Part shown: one piece after another, positions 1 to 10,212 of the stretch
Layout: each line of letters begins with the position of its first letter
Position numbering within the stretch: the stretch's first letter is position 1
DNA from: Candidatus Accumulibacter appositus
GTDB taxonomy: Bacteria; Pseudomonadota; Gammaproteobacteria; Burkholderiales; Rhodocyclaceae
Direction: 5' to 3'
Length of the DNA: 58,756 nt
NCBI GenBank assembly: GCA_000585055.1
Contig: JEMX01000098.1
Location: forward strand, 1 to 58,756
Notes under the pieces: generated by a model
What the model saw: the letters and a program-made list of their open reading frames with translations, nothing else
Told to the model about the DNA's origin: nothing
Databases searched by the model: none
Made by a program: the position numbers and the translations under genes

Positions 1-86
1 ATAGCGGTACCAAGGGCGCCCGCCCCGATCAGGATGGCGACGGCGATGGCGGTGTTACCAAGCAACATTGACAGAGCGGCTTCCAT
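1..86 (-). CDS. atpE: ATP synthase F0 subunit c (partial, N-terminus only)
   Basis: The complement reads MEAALSMLLGNTAIAVAILI and then enters a Gly/Ala-rich stretch (GAGALGTA). This is the start of the c-ring proteolipid of F-type ATP synthase. The rest lies beyond the left edge. It follows atpB on the same strand after an 86 bp gap, the standard atpI-atpB-atpE order. The start codon is the ATG at 86-84. Only about 28 residues are visible, so the ion-binding carboxylate of the second helix cannot be checked. Confidence 0.85.
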   Translation of the reverse strand, partial: MEAALSMLLGNTAIAVAILIGAGALGTA

Positions 87-172
87 TGGTGGTTCTCCTA
101 ACAAAAAATGCTAAATGGGTTAAACAGGAACAACGTGAACTAAGCGGATGAAAAGGGACCTGGCAATGCTAA

Positions 173-961
<789 letters not shown>

Positions 962-1324
962 CTAGTGCTGTCTGAGCAGCGCCATCCAATAAACGACAAT
1001 CGTTGCGGCATAAGCCAGGAAGAGCGGCAAGGCTGCGAGCTGTGAGTAGCTTTTGAAAACCAAGGCAAACAGCAGAAGGGTGACGGCAAACTTGTACCCT
1101 TCGGCGACAACCTGAGAATTGAACGCCTTTTTCGCATCAGCAGCTGCCGTTCCCGCTGGCCGCAAACCTCGCCACACGTATGCCGCGGCGCTGGCAATCG
1201 CAATGCCACCACCAAGCGCGGCAGAAACGGCCGCATGAATCCCCGCAACAAGGCCCGCTATCGACGCAGCCACCAGGGTGACGATCACCTGACAGCAGAA
1301 AAACCAGCGAACCTGAGGATGCAC
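962..1324 (-). CDS. atpI: ATP synthase subunit I (AtpI-like membrane protein)
   Basis: This is a small membrane protein with about four hydrophobic helices, in the AtpI position directly upstream of atpB. AtpI assists c-ring assembly or ion supply and is poorly conserved. An upstream ATG at 1390 is in frame. I prefer the GTG at 1324-1322 because a strong ribosome-binding site (GGAGGGG, 1337-1331 on the complement) lies six bases ahead of it and a plausible promoter lies inside the longer reading frame. The product is then 120 residues. Family assignment rests on position, size and hydrophobicity. Confidence 0.75.
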   Translation of the reverse strand: MHPQVRWFFCCQVIVTLVAASIAGLVAGIHAAVSAALGGGIAIASAAAYVWRGLRPAGTAAADAKKAFNSQVVAEGYKFAVTLLLFALVFKSYSQLAALPLFLAYAATIVVYWMALLRQH

Positions 1325-1348
1325 GACCAGCCCCTCCAAAACACGGGC

Positions 1349-1377
1349 AGGATACCAGACTCCTATAGAGGAATCAA
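1349..1377 (-). promoter_or_regulatory. putative sigma-70 promoter for the atp operon
   Basis: On the complement, TTGATT (1377-1372) and TATCCT (1354-1349) are separated by 17 bp, each matching 4 of 6 consensus bases. The start of transcription would fall just before the GGAGGGG ribosome-binding site of atpI. This is inferred from motif and spacing only. Confidence 0.45.
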
Positions 1378-1469
1378 ACCGCATGTGCAAGAAAGTTCCC
1401 TTTCCTTGGCGAAATCTGCCTTGCAGGCGGGTTCGGCGGCTTGCAGAAACCTTGCTTTGGTGCGACGCA

Positions 1470-2309
1470 TCAATGGCGTAGCCGCTGCAGGATTCCTTCC
1501 AGCTGATCCAGGTCGCCGAACTCGATCAGCACCTTGCCGGCGCCGCGCTGGTTGGCGCGAATGGCCACCTGTGCGCCTAGCAGATCGGCCAGTTCGTCCT
1601 GCAAACGCAGCACGTCGCGGTCCGGCTTTGGCGACGCCTGCTCTTTCGGTGGCCGCAAGGCATACTGCACGAGGCGCTCGGTTTCGCGTACCGATAGTCC
1701 CTTCTGCACCACGCGTTGCGCAACTTGAACCTGCAGAGCACCGGCCAGCGGAAGAAGTGCGCGCGCATGCCCCATGTCCAGCTCAGCGCGCATGAGAAGC
1801 TCCTGCACGGGTGCTGCCAACTGCAGCAGGCGCAGCAAGTTTGAGGCCGCCGGCCGTGAACGGCCGACCGCGTCGGCCGCCTGCTGATGGGTCATCGCGA
1901 ACTCGTCGATCAATCGCTGCAGGCCGAGGGCTTCTTCGAGCGGATTGAGGTTTTCGCGCTGGATGTTCTCGATCAAGGCCATGGCCAGCGCCGCCTCGTC
2001 GGGAATCTCCCGGATCAAGGCTGACACCTCGGTGAGGCCAGCCATCTGCGCCGCCCGCCAGCGGCGCTCGCCGGCAATGATTTCGTAGCGCTCATCGCTC
2101 ACCGGGCGGACCAGGATCGGCTGCATCAGGCCCTGCATCCGGATCGACGCGGCCAGCTCTTCGAGCGAGGCGCTGTCCATGTGCGTTCGTGGCTGATATT
2201 TCCCGGGCTGGATGTCCGCCAGGGGCACACTACGCAGCTGCTCCTTGTTCTGCGCATCGTTGCCCGCCAGCAAGGCGTCGAGACCGCGGCCCAAACCCTT
2301 CTGTTTCAT
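1470..2309 (-). CDS. parB: chromosome partitioning protein ParB
   Basis: ParB is the CTP-dependent clamp that loads at parS and spreads to form the origin-proximal partition complex. The N-terminus MKQKGLGRGLDALL is typical of chromosomal ParB. The CTPase/ParB box residues GERRWRAAQMAGL and ENIQRENLNPLEEA are present, followed by a helix-turn-helix that reads parS. The start is the ATG at 2309, which fits the family N-terminus; an upstream in-frame start would overlap parA. The product is 279 residues. The stop of parA lies only a few bases upstream, so the genes are coupled. Two candidate parS targets occur at 36184 and 44580. Confidence 0.96.
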   Translation of the reverse strand: MKQKGLGRGLDALLAGNDAQNKEQLRSVPLADIQPGKYQPRTHMDSASLEELAASIRMQGLMQPILVRPVSDERYEIIAGERRWRAAQMAGLTEVSALIREIPDEAALAMALIENIQRENLNPLEEALGLQRLIDEFAMTHQQAADAVGRSRPAASNLLRLLQLAAPVQELLMRAELDMGHARALLPLAGALQVQVAQRVVQKGLSVRETERLVQYALRPPKEQASPKPDRDVLRLQDELADLLGAQVAIRANQRGAGKVLIEFGDLDQLEGILQRLRH

Positions 2310-2311
2310 GG

Positions 2312-3115
2312 CTAGACCCCCAGTCCCGCGGCCGTTGCACCCGCTCGCGTCTTGCCGGCGCAACGATCGAGAATCTCCTGCGCCAGCAGCAGATAGGCCT
2401 GCGCCCCCTTCGAGCTGCGGTCGAAGGCGATCACCGGTTTACCGTAGGACGGTGCTTCAGCAAGGCGGACATTGCGCGGAATGATGGTGCGATAGACTTT
2501 TTCGCCGAAGTGTCCTTCGAGTTCATTCGACACCTGTTGGGTCAAGGTCGAGCGTGGGTCGAACATGGTCCGTAGCAGCCCCTCGATCTCCAGCCTTGGA
2601 TTGAGATTGGCGCGGATCTTCTTGAGCGTCGCGACGAGGTCGGTCAGGCCTTCCAGGGCGTAGTATTCGCACTGCATTGGAATCATCACCGTATCGGCGG
2701 CCACCAGCCCATTGACGGTCAGCATGTTCAGTGCCGGCGGGCAATCCATGAGGATGAAGTCATAGTCATCGCGGACGCTGCCGATCGCATCGCGCAAGCG
2801 ATATTCGCGCTGCCCGAGGTCGATCAGGTCAATCTCGGCGCCGGCCAGTTCGCGGTTCGCTGGCAGCAGGTCGAAGCCAAAGTCGCTGCTCAAGCGCGTC
2901 TCCGCAACCGTCGACCGACCGATCAATACCTGATAAACGGTGGGCATGGCGCCGCGCTTGACGACGCCGCAACCGGTGGTCGCATTGCCCTGCGGATCGA
3001 GATCAATGAGCAGCACTCGCTGCCCACATTCGGCCAGGCAGGCCGAGAGGTTGACCGCGGTCGTGGTTTTGCCGACGCCGCCTTTCTGGTTGGTTACCGC
3101 GAGTATTCTTGCCAA
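2312..3115 (-). CDS. parA: chromosome partitioning ATPase ParA (Soj)
   Basis: This 267-residue ATPase has the deviant Walker A motif KGGVGKTT at residues 11-18, with the signature lysine K11, and a Walker B-like LMDCPPAL. It binds DNA non-specifically as an ATP dimer and is stimulated by ParB to move parS-bound origins apart. It lies in the conserved minus-strand set mnmG-rsmG-parA-parB, with 12 bp between rsmG and parA. Confidence 0.97.
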   Translation of the reverse strand: MARILAVTNQKGGVGKTTTAVNLSACLAECGQRVLLIDLDPQGNATTGCGVVKRGAMPTVYQVLIGRSTVAETRLSSDFGFDLLPANRELAGAEIDLIDLGQREYRLRDAIGSVRDDYDFILMDCPPALNMLTVNGLVAADTVMIPMQCEYYALEGLTDLVATLKKIRANLNPRLEIEGLLRTMFDPRSTLTQQVSNELEGHFGEKVYRTIIPRNVRLAEAPSYGKPVIAFDRSSKGAQAYLLLAQEILDRCAGKTRAGATAAGLGV

Positions 3116-3127
3116 ATCAAACCCCCC

Positions 3128-3766
3128 TCAATGCCCGACGGCACGGCTGCTGATCCGCACCAGATGCCGCTCGCCGGTGACTCCCGGCACTTCCAGACGG
3201 TGTATCGCGTCGACCACGACGTCGGCCGGCAGACGTGCGAGCTCGGCCTGCGGGCAGACGCCTTTCATGGCCAGCCAGTGGCCACCCGCTTGCAGTAGGT
3301 GACGCGACAGACTGACCAGCGCGGCCAGATCGGCAAACGCGCGCGCGGTGATCGCCGCAAAAGCGTCCGCCGGCCGATAGGCCTCTACCCGCCCGCAGTG
3401 TACGGCAATATTCGCCAGTTCCAGCTCGATCGCCGCCTGCCGCAGGAAGGCGCTCTTCTTCGAATTGCTGTCGAGCAGGACGACGCGCAGATCTGGACGG
3501 GCGATGGCCAGCGGAATTCCTGGCATGCCACCGCCACTGCCGACGTCGAGCAGGCTCTCCCCGTGCACGTAGGGAAGCACCGCCAGCGAATCAAGCAGGT
3601 GATGGCTTACAGCCAGCGCCGTATTCGGAACCGCGGTCAAGCGGTAGGTTCGGTTCCATTTCTCGAGCAGCGACGCGTAAGCCAGCAACTTGTTCTGCGC
3701 AGCCGTTGGCAGCGCTATGCCGAGATCCTGCAAGCCCTCTTCGAGTTGTTGCGCGGCGCTCATCAA
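3128..3766 (-). CDS. rsmG: 16S rRNA (guanine527-N7)-methyltransferase RsmG
   Basis: This 212-residue Rossmann-fold methyltransferase (formerly GidB) methylates G527 in the 530 loop of 16S rRNA. The SAM-binding core [18 protein letters not shown] is clear, followed by [16 protein letters not shown]. Its start overlaps the mnmG stop by 4 bp (3763-3766), which indicates translational coupling. Length and context fit the family. Confidence 0.96.
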   Translation of the reverse strand: MMSAAQQLEEGLQDLGIALPTAAQNKLLAYASLLEKWNRTYRLTAVPNTALAVSHHLLDSLAVLPYVHGESLLDVGSGGGMPGIPLAIARPDLRVVLLDSNSKKSAFLRQAAIELELANIAVHCGRVEAYRPADAFAAITARAFADLAALVSLSRHLLQAGGHWLAMKGVCPQAELARLPADVVVDAIHRLEVPGVTGERHLVRISSRAVGH

Positions 3767-5682
3767 CCGCCGGTCGCGGCACGCTGGCGTTGCGCGGCGA
3801 ACTCGTTGCGTTTCAAGCAGACCGTCAGGATAGAGATCGCAGCCGGCGTCATCCCCTGAATTCGCGACGCTTGGCCAAGGGTCTGCGGCCGCTGCAGGGA
3901 CAGCTTCTGCTGCACCTCGCGTGAGAGACCGGCAATGTTGCTGAAATCGAAGTCGGCCGGAAAACAGCGCGTTTCATTGGCCAGACTCCTGGCCACTTCT
4001 TCCTGCTGGCGTTCGATGTAGCCCTGATACTTGGCCTGGATTTCGACCTGCTCGATGACCCGTGGATCGCTCAAGCCAAGGTCGGCCGATGCGTCGCCTA
4101 GGCGCAGACTCATCAATGCCGGGTAGCTCACATCCGGGCGGCGCAAGAGCTCGTGTAGGCTGTACTCGTGCTCCAGTTCCCGGCCAAAGACGCGCAGCGC
4201 CTCGCCGTCGGCGAGCTTTCCCGGTTGTACCCAGGTCGCTTTCAAGCGCTCCTGCTCAGCGGCAACCGCTGCGCGCTTTTCGCTGAAGGCCGTCCAGCGC
4301 CGATCGTCCACCAGCCCCAGGCGGCGGCCGTGCTCGGTCAGGCGCATATCGGCGTTGTCCTCACGCAGCGACAGGCGGAACTCGGCGCGGCTGGTGAACA
4401 TGCGGTAGGGTTCCGAGACGCCGCGGGTGATCAGGTCGTCAACCAGCACGCCGAGATAGGCTTCGTCACGGCGCGGTGTCCACGGCGCCTTGTCCTGCGC
4501 CAGCAGGGCGGCGTTGGCTCCGGCCAGCAAACCCTGCGCCGCAGCTTCTTCGTAACCGGTCGTGCCGTTGATCTGGCCGGCGAAGAACAGGCCGCCGATG
4601 GCCTTGGTTTCCAGGGAGGCCTTGAGCGCGCGCGGGTCGAAGTAATCGTACTCGATGGCATAGCCGGGGCGCAGGATATGCGCGTTCTCCAGGCCACGGA
4701 TCGAGCGAACGATCGCCAACTGCACGTCGAACGGCAGGCTGGTCGAGATCCCGTTGGGGTAGATCTCGTGCGTGTGCAAACCTTCCGGTTCGAGGAAGAT
4801 GTTGTGGCTGTCCTTGCCGGCGAAGCGATGGATCTTGTCTTCGATCGAGGGACAGTAGCGCGGACCGACGCCTTCGATGACGCCGGTGTACATCGGCGAG
4901 CGATCCAGATTGGCGCGGATGATGTCGTGCGTGCCGGCGTTGGTGCTGGTAATCCAGCACGGCAGTTGCTGCGGATGCTGCGCCGCGTCGCCAAGAAAGG
5001 AGAAGACAGGATGCGGCTGATCCGAATGTTGTTCGACCATGCGCGAAAAATCGATGCTCCGCCCGTCGAGCCGCGGCGGCGTGCCGGTCTTGAGTCGCCC
5101 GACGGGCAATTGCAGTTCGCGCAGCCTTGCCGCCAGCGACACCGCCGGAGGGTCACCCATACGTCCGCCAACCATGTTCGACATGCCGACGTGGATCAGG
5201 CCGTTGAGAAAAGTGCCGGTGGTCAGGACCACCGCTCGCGCAGCAAAGCGTACGCCGAGCTGGGTCACCACCCCAGCCACCCGATCGCCGTCGACGATCA
5301 GATCGTCACAGGCCTGCGCGAAAATCGTTAAATTCGGCTGATTCTCCAGGCGACGGCGAATCGCCTGCCGGTACAGGACGCGATCGGCCTGCGCGCGCGT
5401 CGCGCGCACCGCCGGACCCTTGCTCGAATTCAGCGTCCGAAACTGGATCCCCGCCTCATCGGTGGCCTCGGCCATCGCCCCGCCGAGGGCATCGATCTCT
5501 TTGACCAGATGCCCTTTGCCGATGCCGCCAATCGACGGATTGCAACTCATCGCACCCAGCGTATCGAGGTTGTGGGTCAACAGGAGGGTCTTCATTCCCG
5601 CACGCGCCGCAGCCAACGCCGCTTCGGTGCCGGCATGGCCGCCACCGACGACAATCACCTCGAAACGGTCAGGAAAGAGCAT
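3763..5682 (-). CDS. mnmG: tRNA uridine-5-carboxymethylaminomethyl modification enzyme MnmG
   Basis: This 639-residue FAD protein (formerly GidA) works with MnmE to place the carboxymethylaminomethyl group on wobble U34 of several tRNAs. The FAD-binding motif [21 protein letters not shown] is at residues 9-29, and the family sequences [23 protein letters not shown] and [18 protein letters not shown] are present. It is the first gene of mnmG-rsmG-parA-parB and is divergent from ahpC. Its partner gene mnmE is also in this window. Confidence 0.97.
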   Translation of the reverse strand: MLFPDRFEVIVVGGGHAGTEAALAAARAGMKTLLLTHNLDTLGAMSCNPSIGGIGKGHLVKEIDALGGAMAEATDEAGIQFRTLNSSKGPAVRATRAQADRVLYRQAIRRRLENQPNLTIFAQACDDLIVDGDRVAGVVTQLGVRFAARAVVLTTGTFLNGLIHVGMSNMVGGRMGDPPAVSLAARLRELQLPVGRLKTGTPPRLDGRSIDFSRMVEQHSDQPHPVFSFLGDAAQHPQQLPCWITSTNAGTHDIIRANLDRSPMYTGVIEGVGPRYCPSIEDKIHRFAGKDSHNIFLEPEGLHTHEIYPNGISTSLPFDVQLAIVRSIRGLENAHILRPGYAIEYDYFDPRALKASLETKAIGGLFFAGQINGTTGYEEAAAQGLLAGANAALLAQDKAPWTPRRDEAYLGVLVDDLITRGVSEPYRMFTSRAEFRLSLREDNADMRLTEHGRRLGLVDDRRWTAFSEKRAAVAAEQERLKATWVQPGKLADGEALRVFGRELEHEYSLHELLRRPDVSYPALMSLRLGDASADLGLSDPRVIEQVEIQAKYQGYIERQQEEVARSLANETRCFPADFDFSNIAGLSREVQQKLSLQRPQTLGQASRIQGMTPAAISILTVCLKRNEFAAQRQRAATGG

Positions 5683-5807
5683 GGACAGTCCGGCCTTCCT
5701 CGCGCAGTGGCCTGCGCAAAAGAGCGGAATTCTACGGCAGTTCTCTGAAAAATAACAGGTTTCAGGAAGCTCGACAGCGCTTCCTCAATGCGGGACAGTT
5801 GGCACGG

Positions 5808-5844
5808 ATAGCGCTTGGCTATGACTGGAATTGCTAGAATCAAT
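5808..5844 (+). promoter_or_regulatory. OxyR operator upstream of ahpC
   Basis: Four half-sites are spaced by exactly 7 bp: ATAG (5808), CTAT (5819), ATTG (5830), CAAT (5841). The OxyR consensus is ATAG-N7-CTAT-N7-ATAG-N7-CTAT. The first pair is perfect and the second differs by one base in each half while staying symmetric. A -35-like TTGGAA follows at 5844-5849, with TACCAT at 5868-5873 (18 bp spacer), so the site abuts the promoter as at OxyR-activated genes. An OxyR with both redox cysteines is encoded at 35221. Confidence 0.75.
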
Positions 5845-5920
5845 TGGAACAATGCTACCGAATCCACTACCATCGCCACGTCGATTCAGTTTATTCACCC
5901 AACCCGAAGGAGAGTTCAAG

Positions 5921-6484
5921 ATGTCCTTGATCAATACCGAAATCAAACCGTTCAAAGCAACTGCTTTTCACAACGGCAAGTTTGGCCCCGTATCTGACGC
6001 TGATCTGAAGGGCAAGTGGTCGGTGGTCTTCTTCTACCCGGCTGACTTTACCTTTGTCTGCCCCACCGAACTTGGCGATCTGGCCGACGAGTACGCATCG
6101 TTCCAGAAGCTTGGCGTCGAAGTCTATGCGGTGTCCACCGACACGCACTTCACCCACAAGGCATGGCACGACACTTCCGAAACGATCAAGAAGATCACTT
6201 ACCCGATGGTGGGCGACCCAACCGGCGCAATCACGCGCAACTTTGAGGTGATGATCGAAGAGGAAGGTCTGGCGCTGCGCGGTACTTTCGTCATCAACCC
6301 CGAAGGCGTCATCAAGGTCTGCGAGATCCACGACCTGGGTATCGGGCGTGACGCCAAGGAGCTGCTGCGCAAGGTCCAAGCTGCCCAGTACGTCGCCAGT
6401 CATCCAGGTGAAGTCTGCCCGGCCAAATGGACACCCGGCGACGCAACGCTCGCTCCGTCACTCGACCTGGTTGGCAAGATCTAG
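5921..6484 (+). CDS. ahpC: alkyl hydroperoxide reductase subunit C (2-Cys peroxiredoxin)
   Basis: AhpC reduces hydrogen peroxide and organic hydroperoxides and is recharged by AhpF. The protein is 187 residues, the size of the typical AhpC class. The peroxidatic cysteine is C47 in FTFVCPTEL and the resolving cysteine is C166 in GEVCPAKW. I chose the ATG at 5921 because it gives the family N-terminus [11 protein letters not shown] and has AAGGAG about 8 bases upstream; the longer frame from 5831 would start inside the promoter. It is controlled by the OxyR operator at 5808-5844. Confidence 0.97.
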   Translation: MSLINTEIKPFKATAFHNGKFGPVSDADLKGKWSVVFFYPADFTFVCPTELGDLADEYASFQKLGVEVYAVSTDTHFTHKAWHDTSETIKKITYPMVGDPTGAITRNFEVMIEEEGLALRGTFVINPEGVIKVCEIHDLGIGRDAKELLRKVQAAQYVASHPGEVCPAKWTPGDATLAPSLDLVGKI

Positions 6485-6532
6485 AAACCATTGCTCACTC
6501 GCGCTGCCTGCACCGCCGGGCTGCGCGAGCCC

Positions 6533-6597
6533 GGGTCCCAACGCAAAGGGGCCGCGAAGCAATGCTTGGCGGCCCCTTTGCATTGGGGGCCTTTTTT
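6533..6597 (+). terminator. intrinsic terminator or attenuator between ahpC and ahpF
   Basis: A very strong hairpin has a perfect 13 bp stem (6543-6555 with 6569-6581). It continues inward as AAGC/GCTT around an AAT loop and outward, after one mismatch, as CCCAA/TTGGG and further to 6533/6591. Six T residues follow at 6592-6597. It should terminate most ahpC transcripts and leave reduced readthrough into ahpF. Confidence 0.85.
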
Positions 6598-6624
6598 CAA
6601 GCCACTCGACAAGGAAGCACTGTC

Positions 6625-8175
6625 ATGCTCGACGCAAACATAAAGACTCAACTCGCTGCTTACCTGGAAAAACTGCAGCGACCCATCGAATTGGTCGCCA
6701 CTCTCGACAGCGGCGAGTCCTCCCGCGAGATGCTCGCTCTGCTGCAGGAAATTGCGGCGCTGTCCGCTCAGGTGACTCTCCGGGAAGACGGTAAGGCGGC
6801 TCGTAGTCCGTCATTTGCGGTCGGCCTCCCTGGCGAAAAGGCACGCATCAGCTTCGCGGGCATCCCGATGGGGCACGAATTCACCTCGCTGATTCTGGCC
6901 CTGTTGCAGGTCGGCGGTCATCCGCCGAAGGTCGATGCCAGCGTGCTCGAGGGAATTCGCGCCATCCCCGGTGAATTCCATTTCGAAACCTTCATCTCGC
7001 TCTCCTGCCACAATTGCCCGGATGTCGTCCAGGCGCTGAACCTGATGGCGGTCAGCAACCCCGGCATCAGCCACCAAATGATCGACGGCGCGCTATTCCA
7101 GGACGAAGTTAGCGCGCGTCAGATCATGGGTGTGCCTACGGTCTTCCTCAACGGCACGCAGTTCGGCCAGGGACGCATGGCACTGGAGGAGATCGTTGCC
7201 AAAATCGATTCCGGCGCTACGCAGCGTGCCGCGGAGAAGATCAGCGCTCGCGACCCTTTCGACGTACTGATCGTCGGTGGCGGGCCGGCAGGCGCTGCGG
7301 CAGCCATCTATGCCGCGCGCAAGGGAATTCGCACAGGGGTGGTCAGTGAGCGTTTCGGCGGCCAGGTGCTCGATACTCTGGCCATCGAGAACTTCATCTC
7401 GGTCAAGGCAACCGACGGTCCAAAGCTTGCCGCCGGTCTCGAAGAACACGTCAGGGAGTACGACGTCGACATCATGGATCTGCAGCGTGCTGAAGCGCTG
7501 CTGCCAGCGACAGCCGGCGGCCTCACCGAGCTACGACTGGCCAGTGGTGCGACACTGCACAGCAAGACGGTGATCCTCGCCACCGGGGCACGCTGGCGGG
7601 AGATCAACGTCCCTGGCGAGAAAGAGTATCGCGGTCATGGCGTCGCCTACTGCCCGCACTGCGACGGGCCGCTGTTCAAGGGCAAGCATGTGGCGGTAAT
7701 CGGCGGCGGCAACTCCGGCGTCGAAGCAGCGATCGACCTCGCCGGCATCGTCGGCCACGTCACCCTGCTGGAGTTCGAAGCCAGCCTGCGTGCCGACGCC
7801 GTGCTCCAGAAAAAGCTCTTGAGCCTAGGCAACGTCGATGTGATCACCGAAGCGCTGACCACCGAAGTGAGTGGCGACGGCCAGAAGGTCGACGGCCTGC
7901 TGTATACCGATCGCGCCAGCGGCGAAAAGCGGCGCCTCGAGCTCGCTGGCGTCTTCGTGCAGATCGGCCTGCTGCCGAACAGCGAGTGGCTCAAGGGCAC
8001 GCTCGAGCTGTCGCCGCACGGCGAAATCGAGATCGATGCCCGCTGCGCCACTTCCTTGCCTGGAGTTTTTGCAGCCGGCGACGTGACCACCGTGCCCTAC
8101 AAGCAAATCGTGATCGCCATGGGCGAAGGCACAAAAGCTGCACTCAGCGCCTTCGATCACCTGATCCGAAGTTAA
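6625..8175 (+). CDS. ahpF: alkyl hydroperoxide reductase subunit F
   Basis: AhpF is the NAD(P)H-dependent flavoprotein disulfide reductase that regenerates AhpC. The 516-residue product has an N-terminal double thioredoxin-like domain with C128-H-N-C131, an FAD motif [18 protein letters not shown], the second redox centre C343-P-H-C346, an NADH motif [18 protein letters not shown], and the C-terminal [17 protein letters not shown]. The ATG at 6625 follows AAGGAAG and gives the usual AhpF N-terminus. It lies 140 bp after ahpC, separated by the hairpin at 6533. Confidence 0.97.
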   Translation: MLDANIKTQLAAYLEKLQRPIELVATLDSGESSREMLALLQEIAALSAQVTLREDGKAARSPSFAVGLPGEKARISFAGIPMGHEFTSLILALLQVGGHPPKVDASVLEGIRAIPGEFHFETFISLSCHNCPDVVQALNLMAVSNPGISHQMIDGALFQDEVSARQIMGVPTVFLNGTQFGQGRMALEEIVAKIDSGATQRAAEKISARDPFDVLIVGGGPAGAAAAIYAARKGIRTGVVSERFGGQVLDTLAIENFISVKATDGPKLAAGLEEHVREYDVDIMDLQRAEALLPATAGGLTELRLASGATLHSKTVILATGARWREINVPGEKEYRGHGVAYCPHCDGPLFKGKHVAVIGGGNSGVEAAIDLAGIVGHVTLLEFEASLRADAVLQKKLLSLGNVDVITEALTTEVSGDGQKVDGLLYTDRASGEKRRLELAGVFVQIGLLPNSEWLKGTLELSPHGEIEIDARCATSLPGVFAAGDVTTVPYKQIVIAMGEGTKAALSAFDHLIRS

Positions 8176-8177
8176 TG

Positions 8178-8292
8178 TAGAAGTCGCCTACGCGACTCAC
8201 GCAACTCCCTCCTCCCCGCGCGGCAAATGGTGGGGGAAGAGGGGGCCAGCAAGCAAGCTTCGCCGCCAGCATGCACAGGCTCGCTGGCGGCG
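8178..8292 (+). repeat. intergenic palindromic repeat, copy 1 (divergent)
   Basis: The head hairpin is AGTCGC-CTAC-GCGACT (8182-8197), followed by CAC and a CTCCCTCCTCCCC arm facing GGGGGAAGAGGGGG. A second hairpin has a perfect 10 bp stem (8261-8270 with 8283-8292). The head matches the copies at 10086, 22259 and 40714. It fills the gap between ahpF and the next gene, and I see no coding there. Confidence 0.7.
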
Positions 8293-8361
8293 AGAAAAGG
8301 CAGCGCATGGGGCCGATTTCCTTGCTTGCCCGCCAGTGCGGTGTCGGGTAATGTGCCAACA

Positions 8362-10083
8362 ATGATGACAGCCGAGACCACCGCCGATCTGCTCCACAAG
8401 ATGAGCAAGGAACTGGCGCTCAAGCGGGCCTTGTTGATTGATCGTTATCCCAACGCGCGCAGTTCGCTGCGCATCATGCTTTCCGCGCTGGGGGTCACGT
8501 CGGTGCACAATGCTGGAAGCTCGGCCGAAGTGCTCCGTCAGGTGCGCAGCCACCATTTCGACATCATCCTCTCCGACTACCAGCTCGAAGATGGCCGCGA
8601 CGGCCAGCAACTGCTCGAAGAGCTGCGCCAGCAGCGACTGGTAGCGCTATCGACAGTATTCATGCTGATTACCAGCGAGCGCGCCTATCACAACGTCGTG
8701 TCGATCGCCGAGCTGGCGCCGGATGACTATCTGATCAAACCGTTTACCGCTGACGAACTGCATGGCCGACTGGTACGCGCACTGTACCGCAAGCAATTCT
8801 TCGCGCCGCTCTACGAACATCTCGACAACGGCGCTTTCGGCGATGCGCTGGAAGCTTGCAAACGCCTGCTCGAGCAGGATAGCGGCTTCCTCTTCGACCT
8901 ACTGCGCTTCAAGGGTGAGATCCTCAATGTGCTCGGGCGCCCAGCCGAGGCGCAGGCGGTGTACGAAGAAGTGCTTCGGCAACGAATGGTACCCTGGGCG
9001 CGCATGGGTCTAGCCATCGCCCTGCGCAGCCAGCAGCAGCTCGGCGAAGCGGAAACCGTCACCGAGGCCCTGATCGCCGACTTTCCAGAGTTCATGGCCG
9101 CCTATGACTTCCTTGCCGACGTGCGCGAAGAGATGGGTAAGCTCCCCGAAGCTCAGCAAGCCCTGCAGGCAGCAGCGATGATCTCGCCCAACAACACCGC
9201 GCGGCAAAGAGTGGTCGGCGACGTGGCGGCGCGCAACCTGGATTTCCAGACGGCCGAGCGCGCCTACGGCAAGGTGCTCGAGCGTCGACGCGGGTCGTCG
9301 CTGAACAACATCGATGACTACTCCAATCTGGCGCGCGCGATGCTCGATCTCGGGCACGTCGAAGGCGCGAAACGAATTGCCGACGAACTCCGTCGCGACT
9401 GGCGCGGCAGCAAGCAGGGAGAATTGGCGGCACTGGTCATGGACGGACTATGTGCCAACAAGGAGGGTGACCCGACCAAAGCCAAGCTAGCCGTCGAAAA
9501 AGCGCTGCTCCTGCACGATGGCTTGAAAGCGGAGGGGAAAGACGCGTTGGTATCGAGCAAGCTGGCCCTCGACCTGGCACACGCCTGCCTGGCCACTGGC
9601 AACGAAGCCAGCGCCCAGGAAGTGGTGCGCAAGGTCGCCGCAGAGAACCACCAGGACCGGGCCATGATCACCCAGATTGAAAATATCTACGCCAGGACCG
9701 GCAAGGAAGCGACCGGCCAGGCACTGCTCGCCCAGGTCGGTAAGGAAATTGTCGAACTCAACAACCGCGGCGTTCTGGCCGCCCGCAGTGGCGATCTCGA
9801 GGGCTCGGTGAAGCTGCTCATCGAGGCCGCCGAACGGGTACCAAATCTGCAATTCCTGGTCAATGCCAGCAAGGCGATTTTCACCCTGCTCGAACTCAAG
9901 GGATGGAATCCCGCCCTCGCCAAGCGCGGCTTTGGTTATCTGCAAATGGCTCAGGAGCGGGATCTGCGTAACCCGAAGGTGATCTCGGCACGCGAAATTT
10001 ACCAACGCGTGTCACGCAAGTACGGAATTGCTGTCGTTCCCTTTTCGGCAGTGCGCCAGCAGGCCGACAAGCATCGCAGTTAA
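8362..10083 (+). CDS. response regulator with C-terminal TPR-type repeats
   Basis: This 573-residue protein has an N-terminal receiver domain (about residues 20-140) with phosphoacceptor D72 in ILSDYQLEDG and the conserved lysine K126 in LIKPF. It is followed by about 400 residues of helical repeats with TPR spacing, such as GRPAEAQAVYEEVL and GKLPEAQQALQAAAMISPN. There is no DNA-binding or enzymatic output domain, so output is probably by protein-protein contact. The start at ATG 8362 (or the adjacent ATG 8365) precedes the receiver domain; the frame upstream runs through a repeat. No kinase gene is adjacent, so its partner is unknown. Confidence 0.85.
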   Translation: MMTAETTADLLHKMSKELALKRALLIDRYPNARSSLRIMLSALGVTSVHNAGSSAEVLRQVRSHHFDIILSDYQLEDGRDGQQLLEELRQQRLVALSTVFMLITSERAYHNVVSIAELAPDDYLIKPFTADELHGRLVRALYRKQFFAPLYEHLDNGAFGDALEACKRLLEQDSGFLFDLLRFKGEILNVLGRPAEAQAVYEEVLRQRMVPWARMGLAIALRSQQQLGEAETVTEALIADFPEFMAAYDFLADVREEMGKLPEAQQALQAAAMISPNNTARQRVVGDVAARNLDFQTAERAYGKVLERRRGSSLNNIDDYSNLARAMLDLGHVEGAKRIADELRRDWRGSKQGELAALVMDGLCANKEGDPTKAKLAVEKALLLHDGLKAEGKDALVSSKLALDLAHACLATGNEASAQEVVRKVAAENHQDRAMITQIENIYARTGKEATGQALLAQVGKEIVELNNRGVLAARSGDLEGSVKLLIEAAERVPNLQFLVNASKAIFTLLELKGWNPALAKRGFGYLQMAQERDLRNPKVISAREIYQRVSRKYGIAVVPFSAVRQQADKHRS

Positions 10084-10085
10084 GG

Positions 10086-10200
10086 TGAAAGTCGCGCAAG
10101 CGACTCACCAAGCTCCCTTGCCCCCGTGCCGGGTGAGGCAGGGAATTCAGGGAGCATGCTCTCCCCGCGCGGCGAACGAGTCCGGCCTGCAAGCCGGAAA
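10086..10200 (+). repeat. intergenic palindromic repeat, copy 2 (full length)
   Basis: The head hairpin AGTCGC-GCAA-GCGACT (10090-10105) has a GNRA-type loop. It is followed by CACCAAGCTCCCTT, then a GGGAGCATGCTCTCC dyad, then TCCGGC-N6-GCCGGA (10181-10198). The same three-part order occurs in copies 22259 and 40714. It sits between convergent genes. Read on the minus strand it yields a spurious peptide tail containing VSRLRDF. Confidence 0.8.
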
Positions 10201-10212
10201 GACAAGACGAGC

